Source: Marinifilaceae bacterium (GTDB lineage Bacteria > Bacteroidota > Bacteroidia > Bacteroidales > Marinifilaceae). From it: 64,000 bases of DNA. The position numbers and the translations under genes were made by a program. The notes under the pieces were generated by a model, which was not told where the DNA came from, made no database searches, and worked only from the letters and a program-made list of their open reading frames with translations. The DNA is taken from positions 62,001 to 126,000 of the forward strand of contig JAOARN010000003.1 of assembly GCA_025210485.1 (NCBI GenBank), given 5' to 3'. This document shows, piece by piece, positions 27,110-36,282 of the stretch (the first letter of the stretch is position 1; each line of letters starts with the position of its first letter).

Positions 27110-28564
27110 ATGAAAAACAAATTTTTATTCGCTATTATTGTTTTAGTGAGTTTTGCTTCTGTTTTTACTTCGTGTAAAGATGATGATGATAACCCACCTG
27201 TGGTTGATTTTAAAATTGATAAATACGCTATTCTTCTTGGTGATAGTTTCAATTTACAATCGAATGTTACAAACAAAGATGGTGCAAGTTTTCAATGGAC
27301 AGTAAATGGCGAAATTTTATCAAATGAGGAGAATTTCACCTTTACCCCAACCGAGGGAGGTTTATATACTGTTAATCTTAAGGTAACCAACGGTGATGGA
27401 CAAGATTCTAAAGAATATAAACTTACTGTTGATGATTATTCTTTTGGGACATATTTTGTTGTAGAAGGTGCTTTTTCAGGAGGAAATGGTCAATTAGCTT
27501 TTATTTCACGTAATGGTATTTTTGCAGATTCTGTTTACTATAAAGTAAATAAAAAGCATATGGGAAACATCCTTCAGGATATGGATATCTATAACGGAAA
27601 GATTTACCTTGTTTCGCAAAATGGAGCAAAAGAAGGAGGACAAGGAAAAATAGTAGTTGCTGATTCAAAAACATTAGCTTTTGATAAAGTGATATCTAGC
27701 CCAGAGCTTGATGATGCTAGTTTTTGGGCTCAACATATTGTGGTAGTTAACGAAAATAAAGCATATGTTCAGTATACTGATACTTATGAACAAAATTCAG
27801 GAATTAAGGTATTAGATTTATCTACGGGTAGTTTAGCTTCCGATCCTATAGCTGGAACATTTGGGAAATTTGGAGTAGAAGGAGCATCCAAATTAAGAAT
27901 GTTGGATACAGATGATTTCGTATACGCTGCTTGTGGTGAGAAATTGGTTAAGATTAATAAATCAACAGACGAACTTGAAGCAAGCTTAAATTTTGGAAAT
28001 CAGATTAAGGGAGTCACAAAAGATAAAGATGGTAAAATAAAACTTATTTTAGCGGGTGAATATACTGGTTCAATAACAGATTTTAATACTCCTGCAACTC
28101 TTATCTCTAATCCAGGTGTTGTGTTTGTAAATGAGAATTTATCAGTATCTAAAGATTTAGACTTAGGAAATGATATTGATTTTAGTGTAATGGCATGGAA
28201 TCCAAGTATCGGATTGACATACTCTCCTAGTCTTACAAATCTATATTTTTGGAATGAAGGTTCTGTATATTCTTATGATTATTCAGCAGAAAGATTGGAT
28301 AAGATTGTTAATATTGCCGATGAGGAAGATTTGGATGGATATGTGTTAAGCGGTTATTTAGGAGCAACTGAGGATGTATTGTATATTGGTGCAGTTGGAG
28401 ATGCTTATAGTAAGACTAAAATATTTGGATACAATATCAAAGAAGGTGGTCGATTAAGTCTTGCTAATCTTGGATACGATAGAGATAAGGACGGAAAAAT
28501 TGACAATTACTATTATTTAGGAACAGGACCATTGTCAGGTGTATACTTTACCAGAGATTTCTAA
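27110..28564 (+). CDS. BtuG-like cobalamin-binding surface lipoprotein (PKD + DUF5074 propeller)
   Basis: 484 residues. The signal peptide ends with lipobox Phe-Thr-Ser-Cys followed by Lys-Asp-Asp-Asp-Asp, an acidic stretch resembling a surface-export signal of Bacteroidota lipoproteins. Residues ~30-110 form a PKD-like domain (Phe-Gln-Trp-Thr-Val-Asn-Gly, Gly-Gly-Leu-Tyr-Thr-Val). Residues ~115-484 look like the YncE/DUF5074 beta-propeller of BtuG, which captures B12 at the surface with very high affinity for a BtuB receptor. The upstream cobalamin riboswitch supports this role. Unusually, no BtuB TonB receptor or other B12 gene is next to it. A terminator follows. Confidence 0.85.
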   Translation: MKNKFLFAIIVLVSFASVFTSCKDDDDNPPVVDFKIDKYAILLGDSFNLQSNVTNKDGASFQWTVNGEILSNEENFTFTPTEGGLYTVNLKVTNGDGQDSKEYKLTVDDYSFGTYFVVEGAFSGGNGQLAFISRNGIFADSVYYKVNKKHMGNILQDMDIYNGKIYLVSQNGAKEGGQGKIVVADSKTLAFDKVISSPELDDASFWAQHIVVVNENKAYVQYTDTYEQNSGIKVLDLSTGSLASDPIAGTFGKFGVEGASKLRMLDTDDFVYAACGEKLVKINKSTDELEASLNFGNQIKGVTKDKDGKIKLILAGEYTGSITDFNTPATLISNPGVVFVNENLSVSKDLDLGNDIDFSVMAWNPSIGLTYSPSLTNLYFWNEGSVYSYDYSAERLDKIVNIADEEDLDGYVLSGYLGATEDVLYIGAVGDAYSKTKIFGYNIKEGGRLSLANLGYDRDKDGKIDNYYYLGTGPLSGVYFTRDF

Positions 28565-28587
28565 TATTTTTAAACAGTTATGTTTTT

Positions 28588-28628
28588 AAAAAGCGATATT
28601 TTCAAATTTTGAAAATATCGCTTTTTTT
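28588..28628 (+). terminator. Terminator after the BtuG-like gene
   Basis: A 16-bp perfect stem (28588-28603 with 28611-28626), a 7-base loop and a terminal T-run, 23 bases after the stop codon. It isolates the riboswitch-BtuG unit as a single-gene transcript. Confidence 0.92.
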
Positions 28629-28826
28629 ATTTGAAATTTTCTAAATATAACTTACTATGTTGAATTAATTGATTTGTAGATTCATGCTAAATTCTAGCAA
28701 AATAATGGCAATATTTTTGTAAAATCGAATAAACAAATACAACCTTAGAGCTAGATTTTACGTATATTTTAAAAAGCGGTTCGCTGTTAAAGGTCAAAAT
28801 ATCCATCATATAAAACTAAACCCCAT

Positions 28827-29552
28827 ATGAATATCTTTGCTACATTACTTTTATTTTTAAATATTTCTTGTCTGTTCCCTAATACTAATGATAATGGTAT
28901 TCAAAAAACCGAAAAATTCAAATATATAATACATTATGGTCTTATAAATGGAGGGACTGCATGTCTTGAGTTGACAAAAACAAACTATAAGTCAAGACCT
29001 GTTTATCATATGAAAGCTACAGGTAATACAGTAGGAATGTTTAATACATTGTATTCAGTGCATGATGTGTATGAATCATATTTTTGCATAAATACGGCAA
29101 AACCGTATTTAGCAATAAGAGATATTCGTGAAGGAAGCTATCGCAGATATAATGAACTAGAGTTTGATAGAACAAAAAAATTGGCAACAAGCATGCGCTC
29201 AGGACTGCATGAGATATGTGATAGTACCTTTGATATACTTTCTGCATTCCAATTTGCAAGAATTAATCTTTTTAATGACGATTTAAAAAAAGGTCAAATT
29301 ATAAAACTTAAAACATTATTTGCGGACAAACCTTTTGTTCTCAGATTTAAGTATTATGGCAAAGAAAAAATACGAAGCAAAATAGGAAAAATAGACTGCT
29401 ATAAATTTGTTCCATACGTCCAGACAGGAAGACTATTTAAAGAAGAAAATGATATGATAATATGGATAAGTGCAGATGAAAGAAAAATCCCAATACGAAT
29501 TCAATTCGATTTGTTTTTAGGTTCATTGAGATGTGATCTGGTTGAGGATTGA
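28827..29552 (+). CDS. DUF3108 domain-containing protein
   Basis: 241 residues with a short hydrophobic N-terminus (probable signal peptide, ~18 residues). The body fits DUF3108: Tyr-Ile-Ile-His-Tyr-Gly-Leu-Ile-Asn-Gly-Gly, His-Met-Lys-Ala-Thr-Gly, a central Asp-Ile-Leu-Ser-Ala-Phe, and the C-terminal Trp-Ile-Ser-Ala-Asp-Glu-Arg-Lys-Ile-Pro-Ile-Arg-Ile. These are periplasmic or envelope proteins of unknown function. A TATTTTTG element at 28712-28719 may drive it. It lies 147 bases upstream of porX on the same strand; coupling with porX is possible but not shown. Confidence 0.85.
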   Translation: MNIFATLLLFLNISCLFPNTNDNGIQKTEKFKYIIHYGLINGGTACLELTKTNYKSRPVYHMKATGNTVGMFNTLYSVHDVYESYFCINTAKPYLAIRDIREGSYRRYNELEFDRTKKLATSMRSGLHEICDSTFDILSAFQFARINLFNDDLKKGQIIKLKTLFADKPFVLRFKYYGKEKIRSKIGKIDCYKFVPYVQTGRLFKEENDMIIWISADERKIPIRIQFDLFLGSLRCDLVED

Positions 29553-29699
29553 TAATAAATAGAGTTTTAATAAATATTTAATTACGGAATGTCGTTTTTC
29601 TGTATTTTTTTTAGATAAAAGCTCAATTCAAATAATTTTTTTCTTTTTTTTATGTTTATATTAAAGAATTGAAATTAATATAAAATTAATAAACAGGCA

Positions 29700-31244
29700 A
29701 TGATACTTTGGGTTGATGATGAAATAGAACTACTAAAACCTCATATTATTTTTATTGAAGATAAAGGTTATGAGGTAGAAGAATGTACTAATGCCTTAGA
29801 GGCTATCGAATTAGTAAAATCTAATGATTATGAAATGATATTATTAGATGAAAATATGCCAGGAATGAGTGGATTAGAGGCTTTAAGTGAATTTAAATCC
29901 ATAGATCCGGCATTGCCTGTGGTAATGGTAACTAAGAGTGAAGAAGAAAATATAATGGAGGAAGCAATAGGTAATCACATATCAGATTATCTTATCAAAC
30001 CTTTAAATCCCAATCAGATTCTACTAACAATAAAGAAGCATATTGATAAGACTAGAATTGTATCCGAGAAGACAACATTAGAGTATCAAACTAATTTTAC
30101 TAAGCTCGCATTCGAGATAAATGAGTGTAATACTTATGATCAATGGAAGGATATATATAGAAAACTGACAGACTGGGAATTGCGATTAGCTCGAATTGAT
30201 GATAGTAGTATGGATGAAATACTTCAGACACAGAAATTAGAGGCTAATAATTTATTCTCAAGATTTATAAAACGAAATTATATAGACTGGATACAATCAG
30301 AGGAAGATAGACCTGTGATGTCAAATAATTTATTGTCAAAAAAATTATTACCAGAATTGGAAAAAGATAAAAATGTAGTTTTTATCCTTATTGATAATTT
30401 GCGATTTGATCAATGGAAAATGATATATCCGACTATTTCGAAATATTTGAGCATGGTGGAAGAGGATATTTATACATCGATTCTTCCTACAACTACTCAA
30501 TATGCTAGAAATTCTCTATTTTCAGGATTGTTTCCTTCAGAAATAAAAAATATAAGTCCAGAACTATGGGTGGATGAGGACGAAGAAGGAGGAAAAAATA
30601 GAAATGAAACAGAATTAATAGAGGATTTTATTTCACGAAGAAGATTAGGGATTAATTTTAGTTACCATAAAATAAGTGATGAGAAATCTGGATTTAAATT
30701 ATCAAAAGATATTTCACAAATAACGGATTGTAAATTAAATGTATTAATATTTAATTTTATTGATATGCTGTCACATGCAAGGACAGATAATAAAATGATT
30801 AGGGAGATAGCTTTTGATGAATCAGCTTATCGATCATTAGTTAGTTCTTGGTTTGAACATTCCTCTCTCATCGAAATTATAAAACAACTGTCAAGTAAAG
30901 ATTTAACAGTAATTATAACTACTGATCATGGATCTATACGAGTAAAAAATCCCATAAAGGTAATAGGAGATAAGAATACAAATACAAATTTGAGATATAA
31001 GCAAGGTAAAAACCTTAATTATAATCCAAAAGATGTATTTGAGGTCAAAGATCCAAGTCAGATAAAACTGCCAAAACAGGATTTAAGCTCTAAAAATATT
31101 TTTTGCTGCTCTCATGATTATTTTGCATACCCAAATAATTTTAACTACTACAGTTCCTATTATAGGGACACCTTTCAGCATGGAGGTATATCATTGGAAG
31201 AAATGCTGATACCTTATATTACTTTGAAAACAAAAAATGATTAA
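29700..31244 (+). CDS. porX: T9SS response regulator PorX (receiver + PglZ phosphatase domain)
   Basis: 514 residues. Residues 1-120 are a CheY-like receiver with Asp6-Asp7, phospho-acceptor Asp50 in LLDENMPG, Thr78 and Lys100. A helical linker leads to a PglZ/alkaline-phosphatase-fold domain from ~225. Its probable metal and catalytic residues are Asp232 in IDNLRFDQW, the Thr cluster at 264-266, Asp-His in TTDHGS, and the last His in QHGG. PorX with the kinase PorY controls type IX secretion genes in Porphyromonas and Flavobacterium, and its phosphatase domain acts on cyclic oligonucleotides. The T9SS cargo cluster at the left end could be among its targets. No porY is adjacent. Confidence 0.95.
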   Translation: MILWVDDEIELLKPHIIFIEDKGYEVEECTNALEAIELVKSNDYEMILLDENMPGMSGLEALSEFKSIDPALPVVMVTKSEEENIMEEAIGNHISDYLIKPLNPNQILLTIKKHIDKTRIVSEKTTLEYQTNFTKLAFEINECNTYDQWKDIYRKLTDWELRLARIDDSSMDEILQTQKLEANNLFSRFIKRNYIDWIQSEEDRPVMSNNLLSKKLLPELEKDKNVVFILIDNLRFDQWKMIYPTISKYLSMVEEDIYTSILPTTTQYARNSLFSGLFPSEIKNISPELWVDEDEEGGKNRNETELIEDFISRRRLGINFSYHKISDEKSGFKLSKDISQITDCKLNVLIFNFIDMLSHARTDNKMIREIAFDESAYRSLVSSWFEHSSLIEIIKQLSSKDLTVIITTDHGSIRVKNPIKVIGDKNTNTNLRYKQGKNLNYNPKDVFEVKDPSQIKLPKQDLSSKNIFCCSHDYFAYPNNFNYYSSYYRDTFQHGGISLEEMLIPYITLKTKND

Positions 31245-31254
31245 AAGATACAGA

Positions 31255-31290
31255 TTGGCTTAAGTAGTAATTCTACTTAGGCTAATTTGA
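31255..31290 (+). terminator. Probable porX terminator
   Basis: A stem of about 13-15 bp with two G-U pairs (31257-31269 with 31275-31287, extendable outward), a 5-base loop and a short T-tail, 13 bases after the stop. Confidence 0.65.
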
Positions 31291-31570
31291 AGAATTATTA
31301 TTCCTATTTAATATATTATTAAACAGTGCTTTTGTTTTAAATTTGAATTTAAAACATTATGTATATTTGTGTTTTGATTTAATAATAATTGAATATCGTA
31401 AAATTATCCTCTATTTTGTTATAAATCCAAGTTTTGTAAAAAAAAATTACTTAATTTTGTTCAAATTAAAGTATTGATGGTATATATGTAAAAGTAAACT
31501 CATTGCTTTTTATTACATTATAGTTAGTAGTTTTTAGTATTATTATTTAACAAGAAAAATTAAATCAAAC
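31291..31570. other. 280-bp gap with promoter-like elements before the DUF3098 operon
   Basis: AT-rich. TATATTTG at 31362-31369 has a TTTG at 31342-31345 (16-base spacing, shorter than ideal), and TAATTTTG at 31452-31459 is a second candidate. No coding frame seen. Confidence 0.4.
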
Positions 31571-31810
31571 ATGAAAGATAATAAAACAGGTTTTGCACTT
31601 TCAAAAGAAAATTACAAGTTAATGTTAATTGGTTTTGCGATTATTATTATCGGCTTTGCTCTAATGACAGGTGGGGGATCTGATGATCCAAATGTGTTTG
31701 ATGAAAGTATTTTTAGTACTCGAAGAGTAGTAATTGCTCCTATAGTTGTTCTTGCTGGATTTGTATTTGAGATTTATGCAATAATGAAAAAACCAAAAAA
31801 ATCAAATTAG
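31571..31810 (+). CDS. DUF3098 small membrane protein
   Basis: 79 residues. Residues ~8-13 carry Phe-Ala-Leu-Ser-Lys-Glu-Asn-Tyr, then a membrane helix (~18-36), Met-Thr-Gly-Gly-Gly-Ser-Asp-Asp-Pro-Asn-x-Phe, and a second helix (~50-70) with a basic tail. This is the DUF3098 pattern. In many Bacteroidota the gene precedes uppP and truB, often behind ftsX, suggesting an envelope or division role; the function is unknown. uppP follows 98 bases later. Confidence 0.9.
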   Translation: MKDNKTGFALSKENYKLMLIGFAIIIIGFALMTGGGSDDPNVFDESIFSTRRVVIAPIVVLAGFVFEIYAIMKKPKKSN

Positions 31811-31908
31811 AATCTACTCTTTAGTTGTTAATGGTTTGATAAACACTAGCTTTATTTTTATGATCATTAATATAAACTTAATTATAATTAAATATATTAT
31901 ATTCATAA

Positions 31909-32706
31909 ATGAATTATATTGAAGCATTAATCCTTGGAATACTTCAAGGACTAACAGAATTTTTACCCGTTAGTAGCAGTGGGCATTTAGAGATAGGAAA
32001 AGCACTATTAGGTGTATGCACACATGATAACTTGAAATTTACCATAGTAGTTCATGGAGCAACAGTCTTGAGTACATTAGTAGTTTTTCGAAAAGATATA
32101 TTAGATTTAATAAGAGGAGTATTTGATTCTAAATTTAATGATTCACACAAGTATTGTTTGAGTTTAATAATCTCAATGATTCCGATTGCGATAGTGGGGG
32201 TGTTTTTCAAGGATAGTATTGAAAGTGTATTCAATCTTGAAAAGATATTGCTTTTGGTTGGGTGTATGTTAATATTTACTGCCTGTCTGTTAAGTTTTAC
32301 ATATTTTAGTAAGAATAGAGAAAAATCGATAAATTATAAAAATGCACTACTTATTGGGATAGCTCAGGTGTTTGCCATACTTCCTGGTATATCCCGTTCA
32401 GGTACAACAATTGCCGCAGGTTTGCTATTTGGAGTAAAGAAGGAGGAAGTGACAAAATTCTCATTTTTGATGGTTTTAGTTCCTATTATTGGAGAGAATA
32501 TATTGTCGATATTATCTTCTGAGACATGTGTGACTTCTGCTAATTCGATTGGAGCAGGTATATTGTTAGTAGGTTTTGTTTCTGCCTTTTTATCAGGGCT
32601 TTTGGCATGCAGTTGGATGATAAAAATGGTGAAATCAGGCAAGCTTATCTATTTTGCAATTTATTGTTTAATAATTGGTTTAATTACTATATTTGTTTCT
32701 TGGTAA
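31909..32706 (+). CDS. uppP: Undecaprenyl-diphosphatase UppP (BacA)
   Basis: 265 residues, about eight membrane helices. Both family signatures are present: the N-terminal Gln-Gly-Leu-Thr-Glu-Phe-Leu-Pro-Val-Ser-Ser-Ser-Gly-His (with the catalytic Glu and His) and the central Pro-Gly-Ile-Ser-Arg-Ser-Gly-Thr-Thr. The enzyme recycles undecaprenyl diphosphate to the monophosphate lipid carrier for peptidoglycan and surface glycans. It lies between DUF3098 and truB with short gaps, as in many relatives, so is probably co-transcribed. Confidence 0.96.
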   Translation: MNYIEALILGILQGLTEFLPVSSSGHLEIGKALLGVCTHDNLKFTIVVHGATVLSTLVVFRKDILDLIRGVFDSKFNDSHKYCLSLIISMIPIAIVGVFFKDSIESVFNLEKILLLVGCMLIFTACLLSFTYFSKNREKSINYKNALLIGIAQVFAILPGISRSGTTIAAGLLFGVKKEEVTKFSFLMVLVPIIGENILSILSSETCVTSANSIGAGILLVGFVSAFLSGLLACSWMIKMVKSGKLIYFAIYCLIIGLITIFVSW

Positions 32707-32733
32707 GTAAATTAAATTTATAATTATTATTTT

Positions 32734-33438
32734 ATGATAAAGTTCGAAACCGAAAATGATTTTCAACAGGGGGCGCTAATTGTTTTGAACAAACCATATG
32801 AATGGACATCCTTTGATTTAGTAAATAAGATAAAGTTTAAGTTAAAACATAAATATAGAGTAAAGAAAATAAAAGTTGGACATGCAGGAACTCTCGATCC
32901 TTTGGCAACTGGGCTGATGTTAGTTTGTGTGGGTAAGTACACAAAAAAGATAGAAAGTCTTCAAAGTACCACAAAAGAGTATATAGCAGATATAAAATTA
33001 GGCGAATCAACTCCATCCTTTGATTTGGAAACAGAAGTTGATCATACATTTCCTACCGATCATATTACAATTGAAAAAATACAGGAATCATTAACTGAAT
33101 TTGTAGGTGATATCATGCAAAGACCACCGACATTTTCGGCGGTGAAAGTCGATGGAAAAAGAGCATACTCATATGCTCGAGCAGGTAAGGAAGTTGAAAT
33201 AAAAGAAAAACCGATAAGAATTAATAGTATTGAAATATTAAGTTACGAAAATAATATCTTAAGACTAAGAATCGATTGTGGAAAAGGAACATATATCAGG
33301 TCATTAGCAAGAGATATTGGTCAAAAACTTGATAGTGGAGCACATTTAACTGCATTGCAAAGAACAAAAGTCGGTGAGTATAATATTGAGAATGCTCTTG
33401 AAATTGAAGATTTTATATCGATTTTAGAAAAATTATAA
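32734..33438 (+). CDS. truB: tRNA pseudouridine(55) synthase TruB
   Basis: 234 residues. It has the opening Leu-Asn-Lys-Pro-x-x-Trp-Thr-Ser-Phe-Asp, the catalytic Asp55 within GHAGTLDPLATG, Arg-Pro-Pro-x-Phe-Ser-Ala-Val-Lys-Val-Asp-Gly-Lys-Arg-Ala-Tyr, and Cys-Gly-Lys-Gly-Thr-Tyr-Ile-Arg-Ser-Leu-Ala-Arg-Asp. It makes pseudouridine 55 in the T-loop of tRNAs. The protein is short at the C-terminus, without a PUA domain, as common in this phylum. It starts 27 bases after uppP. Confidence 0.96.
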   Translation: MIKFETENDFQQGALIVLNKPYEWTSFDLVNKIKFKLKHKYRVKKIKVGHAGTLDPLATGLMLVCVGKYTKKIESLQSTTKEYIADIKLGESTPSFDLETEVDHTFPTDHITIEKIQESLTEFVGDIMQRPPTFSAVKVDGKRAYSYARAGKEVEIKEKPIRINSIEILSYENNILRLRIDCGKGTYIRSLARDIGQKLDSGAHLTALQRTKVGEYNIENALEIEDFISILEKL

Positions 33439-33686
33439 CTATCTTGCGAACCTTTAACGTCTTATATTAAAAGTAAAATTCTCGTTATAAGATTTGATTC
33501 GAAAATACTAGAAAGATGTATGTAATACATAATAAGCTGATATCGTTTAACCATGATGTTGGCTATTTCTGTATAATGTGAGATTTAAATTGGTATTCTA
33601 TTTTTTTATTTCGAGAATTGCATAATATTATTTTATGCGGACGAGTTGATAAATATATAATTGATTAATTATAAACTAACAGCACT

Positions 33687-34736
33687 ATGAAGTTATCTAA
33701 GTTTAAGTTTAAACTGCCTACAGAACTTATTGCTTTACATCCGACCTATAACAGAGATGAGTCGAGACTTATGGTTCTTCACAAAGACTCAGGAAAAATT
33801 GAACATAAACTTTTTAAAGATTTAATCGATTATTTCGATGATAAAGATGTTATGGTATTTAATAATACCAAAGTTTTTCCAGCACGCTTATATGGTAATA
33901 AAGAGAAGACAGGTGCTGATATAGAGGTTTTTCTTTTACGCGAATTGAATAGAGAACAGCGTTTGTGGGATGTATTAGTAGACCCTGCTCGTAAAATTAG
34001 AATTGGTAACAAATTATATTTTGGCGATGACGATTTATTAGTTGCTGAGGTAATTGATAATACTACATCACGAGGAAGAACTTTGAGATTTTTATATGAA
34101 GGATCATATGAAGATTTTAAATCAACATTGTATGGTTTAGGACAAACTCCTCTTCCTAAATTTATAAATAGACCTGTTGAGCCTGAGGATGCTGATAGAT
34201 ACCAGACAATTTTTGCAAAACACGAAGGAGCTGTTGCTGCACCTACTGCAGGTATGCACTTTAGTCGTGAATTGATGAAACGATTAGAGATTAAAGGTAT
34301 TGACTTTGCTGAAGTGACTTTGCATGTTGGTTTAGGAAATTTCAGAACTGTTGATGTTGAGGATTTAACTAAGCATAAAATGGATTCTGAGCAGATATTT
34401 ATAAATGACGATGCTGTTGATATTGTAAATAAAGCTAAATCGAAGAAAAGAAATGTTTGTGCTGTAGGTACTACTGTTGTAAGAACACTCGAAAGTTCGG
34501 TTTCTACGATGGGAACTCTTAAGCCATATGAGGGATGGACTAATAAGTTTATCTTCCCTCCATACGATTTCCATATACCTAATAGTATGATTACTAATTT
34601 CCACTTACCTTTGTCTACATTATTGATGATGGTAACTGCATTTGGAGGATATGATTTTGTTATGGAAGCATATGCTGAAGCAATTAAAGAAAAATACAGA
34701 TTTGGAACATACGGTGATGCTATGTTAATAATATAA
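33687..34736 (+). CDS. queA: S-adenosylmethionine:tRNA ribosyltransferase-isomerase QueA
   Basis: 349 residues, standard QueA length. Motifs include Asp-Glu-Ser-Arg-Leu-Met-Val-Leu, [11 protein letters not shown], Ala-Ala-Pro-Thr-Ala-Gly-Met-His-Phe, [10 protein letters not shown] and Thr-Asn-Phe-His-Leu-Pro-x-Ser-Thr-Leu. It transfers and rearranges the ribosyl part of SAM onto preQ1 in tRNA, forming epoxyqueuosine. It is 248 bases after truB, in the conserved uppP-truB-queA order, and is closed by a strong terminator. Confidence 0.97.
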   Translation: MKLSKFKFKLPTELIALHPTYNRDESRLMVLHKDSGKIEHKLFKDLIDYFDDKDVMVFNNTKVFPARLYGNKEKTGADIEVFLLRELNREQRLWDVLVDPARKIRIGNKLYFGDDDLLVAEVIDNTTSRGRTLRFLYEGSYEDFKSTLYGLGQTPLPKFINRPVEPEDADRYQTIFAKHEGAVAAPTAGMHFSRELMKRLEIKGIDFAEVTLHVGLGNFRTVDVEDLTKHKMDSEQIFINDDAVDIVNKAKSKKRNVCAVGTTVVRTLESSVSTMGTLKPYEGWTNKFIFPPYDFHIPNSMITNFHLPLSTLLMMVTAFGGYDFVMEAYAEAIKEKYRFGTYGDAMLII

Positions 34737-34752
34737 TCTGAAGATAATATAA

Positions 34753-34784
34753 AAAAAAACCAAGTCAATCGACTTGGTTTTTTT
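34753..34784. terminator. Bidirectional terminator between queA and the DUF5723 gene
   Basis: A perfect 14-bp stem (34753-34766 with 34771-34784), a 4-base loop, and A-run/T-run arms. It sits between the convergent queA and minus-strand gene ends, only 5 bases from the latter. Confidence 0.93.
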
Positions 34785-34789
34785 ATGCT

Positions 34790-36238
34790 TTATTGAAATC
34801 TGCCATACGAGTCTTTACCCCACTCTTCAAAGAATGAGAATTTCCCCTTTTTATTCTTACAGCCAAATAAGAAATTAAAGCCAAATCTTGCGTTTAATGT
34901 TCTAGCTGTTTTTGGTTTTACTGCTGCCATAAAGTTATCACTGACAACATAGAATTGTAGAGGTCCTAGCTTAGTAGCAAGTCCAAATCCTAAATTATTA
35001 AAACTACCGTTTACAATTGAATAACTAACACTAGTGCTTATGTTTTTTATGAATTGTGAGTTTGCAGATAAAGTAAGAGATGATGCAGCTCTACCATCAT
35101 ATATTTCAGTTCTCGAAATAGCTCCAAGATTTAGTTTTTTACTAAGGTCGTATGTTCCCCCAAGATATATTTTCATCGGTAGGTTCGCTCTGTAGTTGAT
35201 TTTTTTATCAGCCATTTTAAATTTAGCCTTTAAAGAGTCAACCAAATCTTCCATAACGTCTTCAACATCTTTATAATTAGGTTCATTATCATTTACAGAA
35301 TTTGACCAATCGCCACCTTCCCATTTAAACGTACCGTCTTGGTAGATTTCTGTTGTATTTTTCCAATTGATACTACCAATATCCAATATACTTACATAGA
35401 ATTTTGCCTTTTCGATAGGTCTATATACTGCACCTAAATCAATTGCAAATCCTTTATTATCTTTAAATGTATCGGCATCAACATCATCGTCAAATTCAAT
35501 ATCTTTAACAAATCCATCTTCATCGTAGCTTACCTCCTCAATTGGAGCAGAAATGTATATTTTTTGTTTTGATCTAACAGTTATACTTGATCCATCTTCA
35601 GAAGTTTGGACAGATAGATTTGAGTTATCTGTTCGTATTCCAGCCAAACCTAATAAAGCTTTTGCTCTAATACCAAAAGACCAATTTTTATTTACTTTTT
35701 TTGAAACCCCTAAACCAACTTCTGTGTATGCAGAACCATTAATTCCAAGTGATCCCCAATTCGAAGGTGCTCCTCTTTGTTCGTAGTTACCATTTTTCAG
35801 AAATCCGATCATGTCTTTGTCAAAAGAGAATCTTGCATCCTCCTTAATATTTACATCAAGGGTGAAGAACATTCGTTTAGCTCTGATACCTAATGTAAAT
35901 ATATTAGCACTAATAGCTTCCGAGATAGTGTTGGTGGAGCTTAATGCACTATGAAATTTATTTATATCAACAACCAAGGAATCTTTTCTTTCGCCTGTTC
36001 CTTTGCGAATGATATCGCTATATGCGAATCCTGAATTTGCATAATTAAGATAAATAGAACTCAATCCTGGAAATCCGAACCAAACTTTACATTCAGGCTG
36101 TATGGCAGGATTTAAACTAGATGATTGAGGTGTGTTTTTCATTAAGTAAAGAGTGTTGTTCATTTCCTGAGCACCTAGATTCGTACTAAATAATGCAAGG
36201 AAGAACAAGCATATATATATATTATAATAATTTTTCAT
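34790..36238 (-). CDS. DUF5723-like outer-membrane beta-barrel protein
   Basis: 482 residues with a signal peptide (LGA before Gln24). Near the N-terminus, Ser-Ser-Ser-Leu-Asn-Pro-Ala-Ile-Gln-Pro resembles the Leu-Asn-Pro-Ala motif of the DUF5723 and PorP-type barrel proteins. Many amphipathic strands follow, with an acidic loop near residues 235-255. It ends in Phe-Gly-Phe-Asn-Phe-Leu-Phe-Gly-Cys and a basic tail. It is probably an outer-membrane porin-like protein of unknown role. It lies 44 bases downstream of a lipoprotein gene on the same strand, an apparent two-gene operon. Confidence 0.75.
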   Translation of the reverse strand: MKNYYNIYICLFFLALFSTNLGAQEMNNTLYLMKNTPQSSSLNPAIQPECKVWFGFPGLSSIYLNYANSGFAYSDIIRKGTGERKDSLVVDINKFHSALSSTNTISEAISANIFTLGIRAKRMFFTLDVNIKEDARFSFDKDMIGFLKNGNYEQRGAPSNWGSLGINGSAYTEVGLGVSKKVNKNWSFGIRAKALLGLAGIRTDNSNLSVQTSEDGSSITVRSKQKIYISAPIEEVSYDEDGFVKDIEFDDDVDADTFKDNKGFAIDLGAVYRPIEKAKFYVSILDIGSINWKNTTEIYQDGTFKWEGGDWSNSVNDNEPNYKDVEDVMEDLVDSLKAKFKMADKKINYRANLPMKIYLGGTYDLSKKLNLGAISRTEIYDGRAASSLTLSANSQFIKNISTSVSYSIVNGSFNNLGFGLATKLGPLQFYVVSDNFMAAVKPKTARTLNARFGFNFLFGCKNKKGKFSFFEEWGKDSYGRFQ

Positions 36239-36282
36239 AGTAATTTATAGTTTCTTATAATAAGCTTAGAAATAGTGAGTGA

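Noticed and set aside
33830-34768. 312-residue open frame on the minus strand over queA
   Set aside because: It is entirely antisense to a clear QueA gene, overlaps the terminator, and its translation has no recognisable motif.
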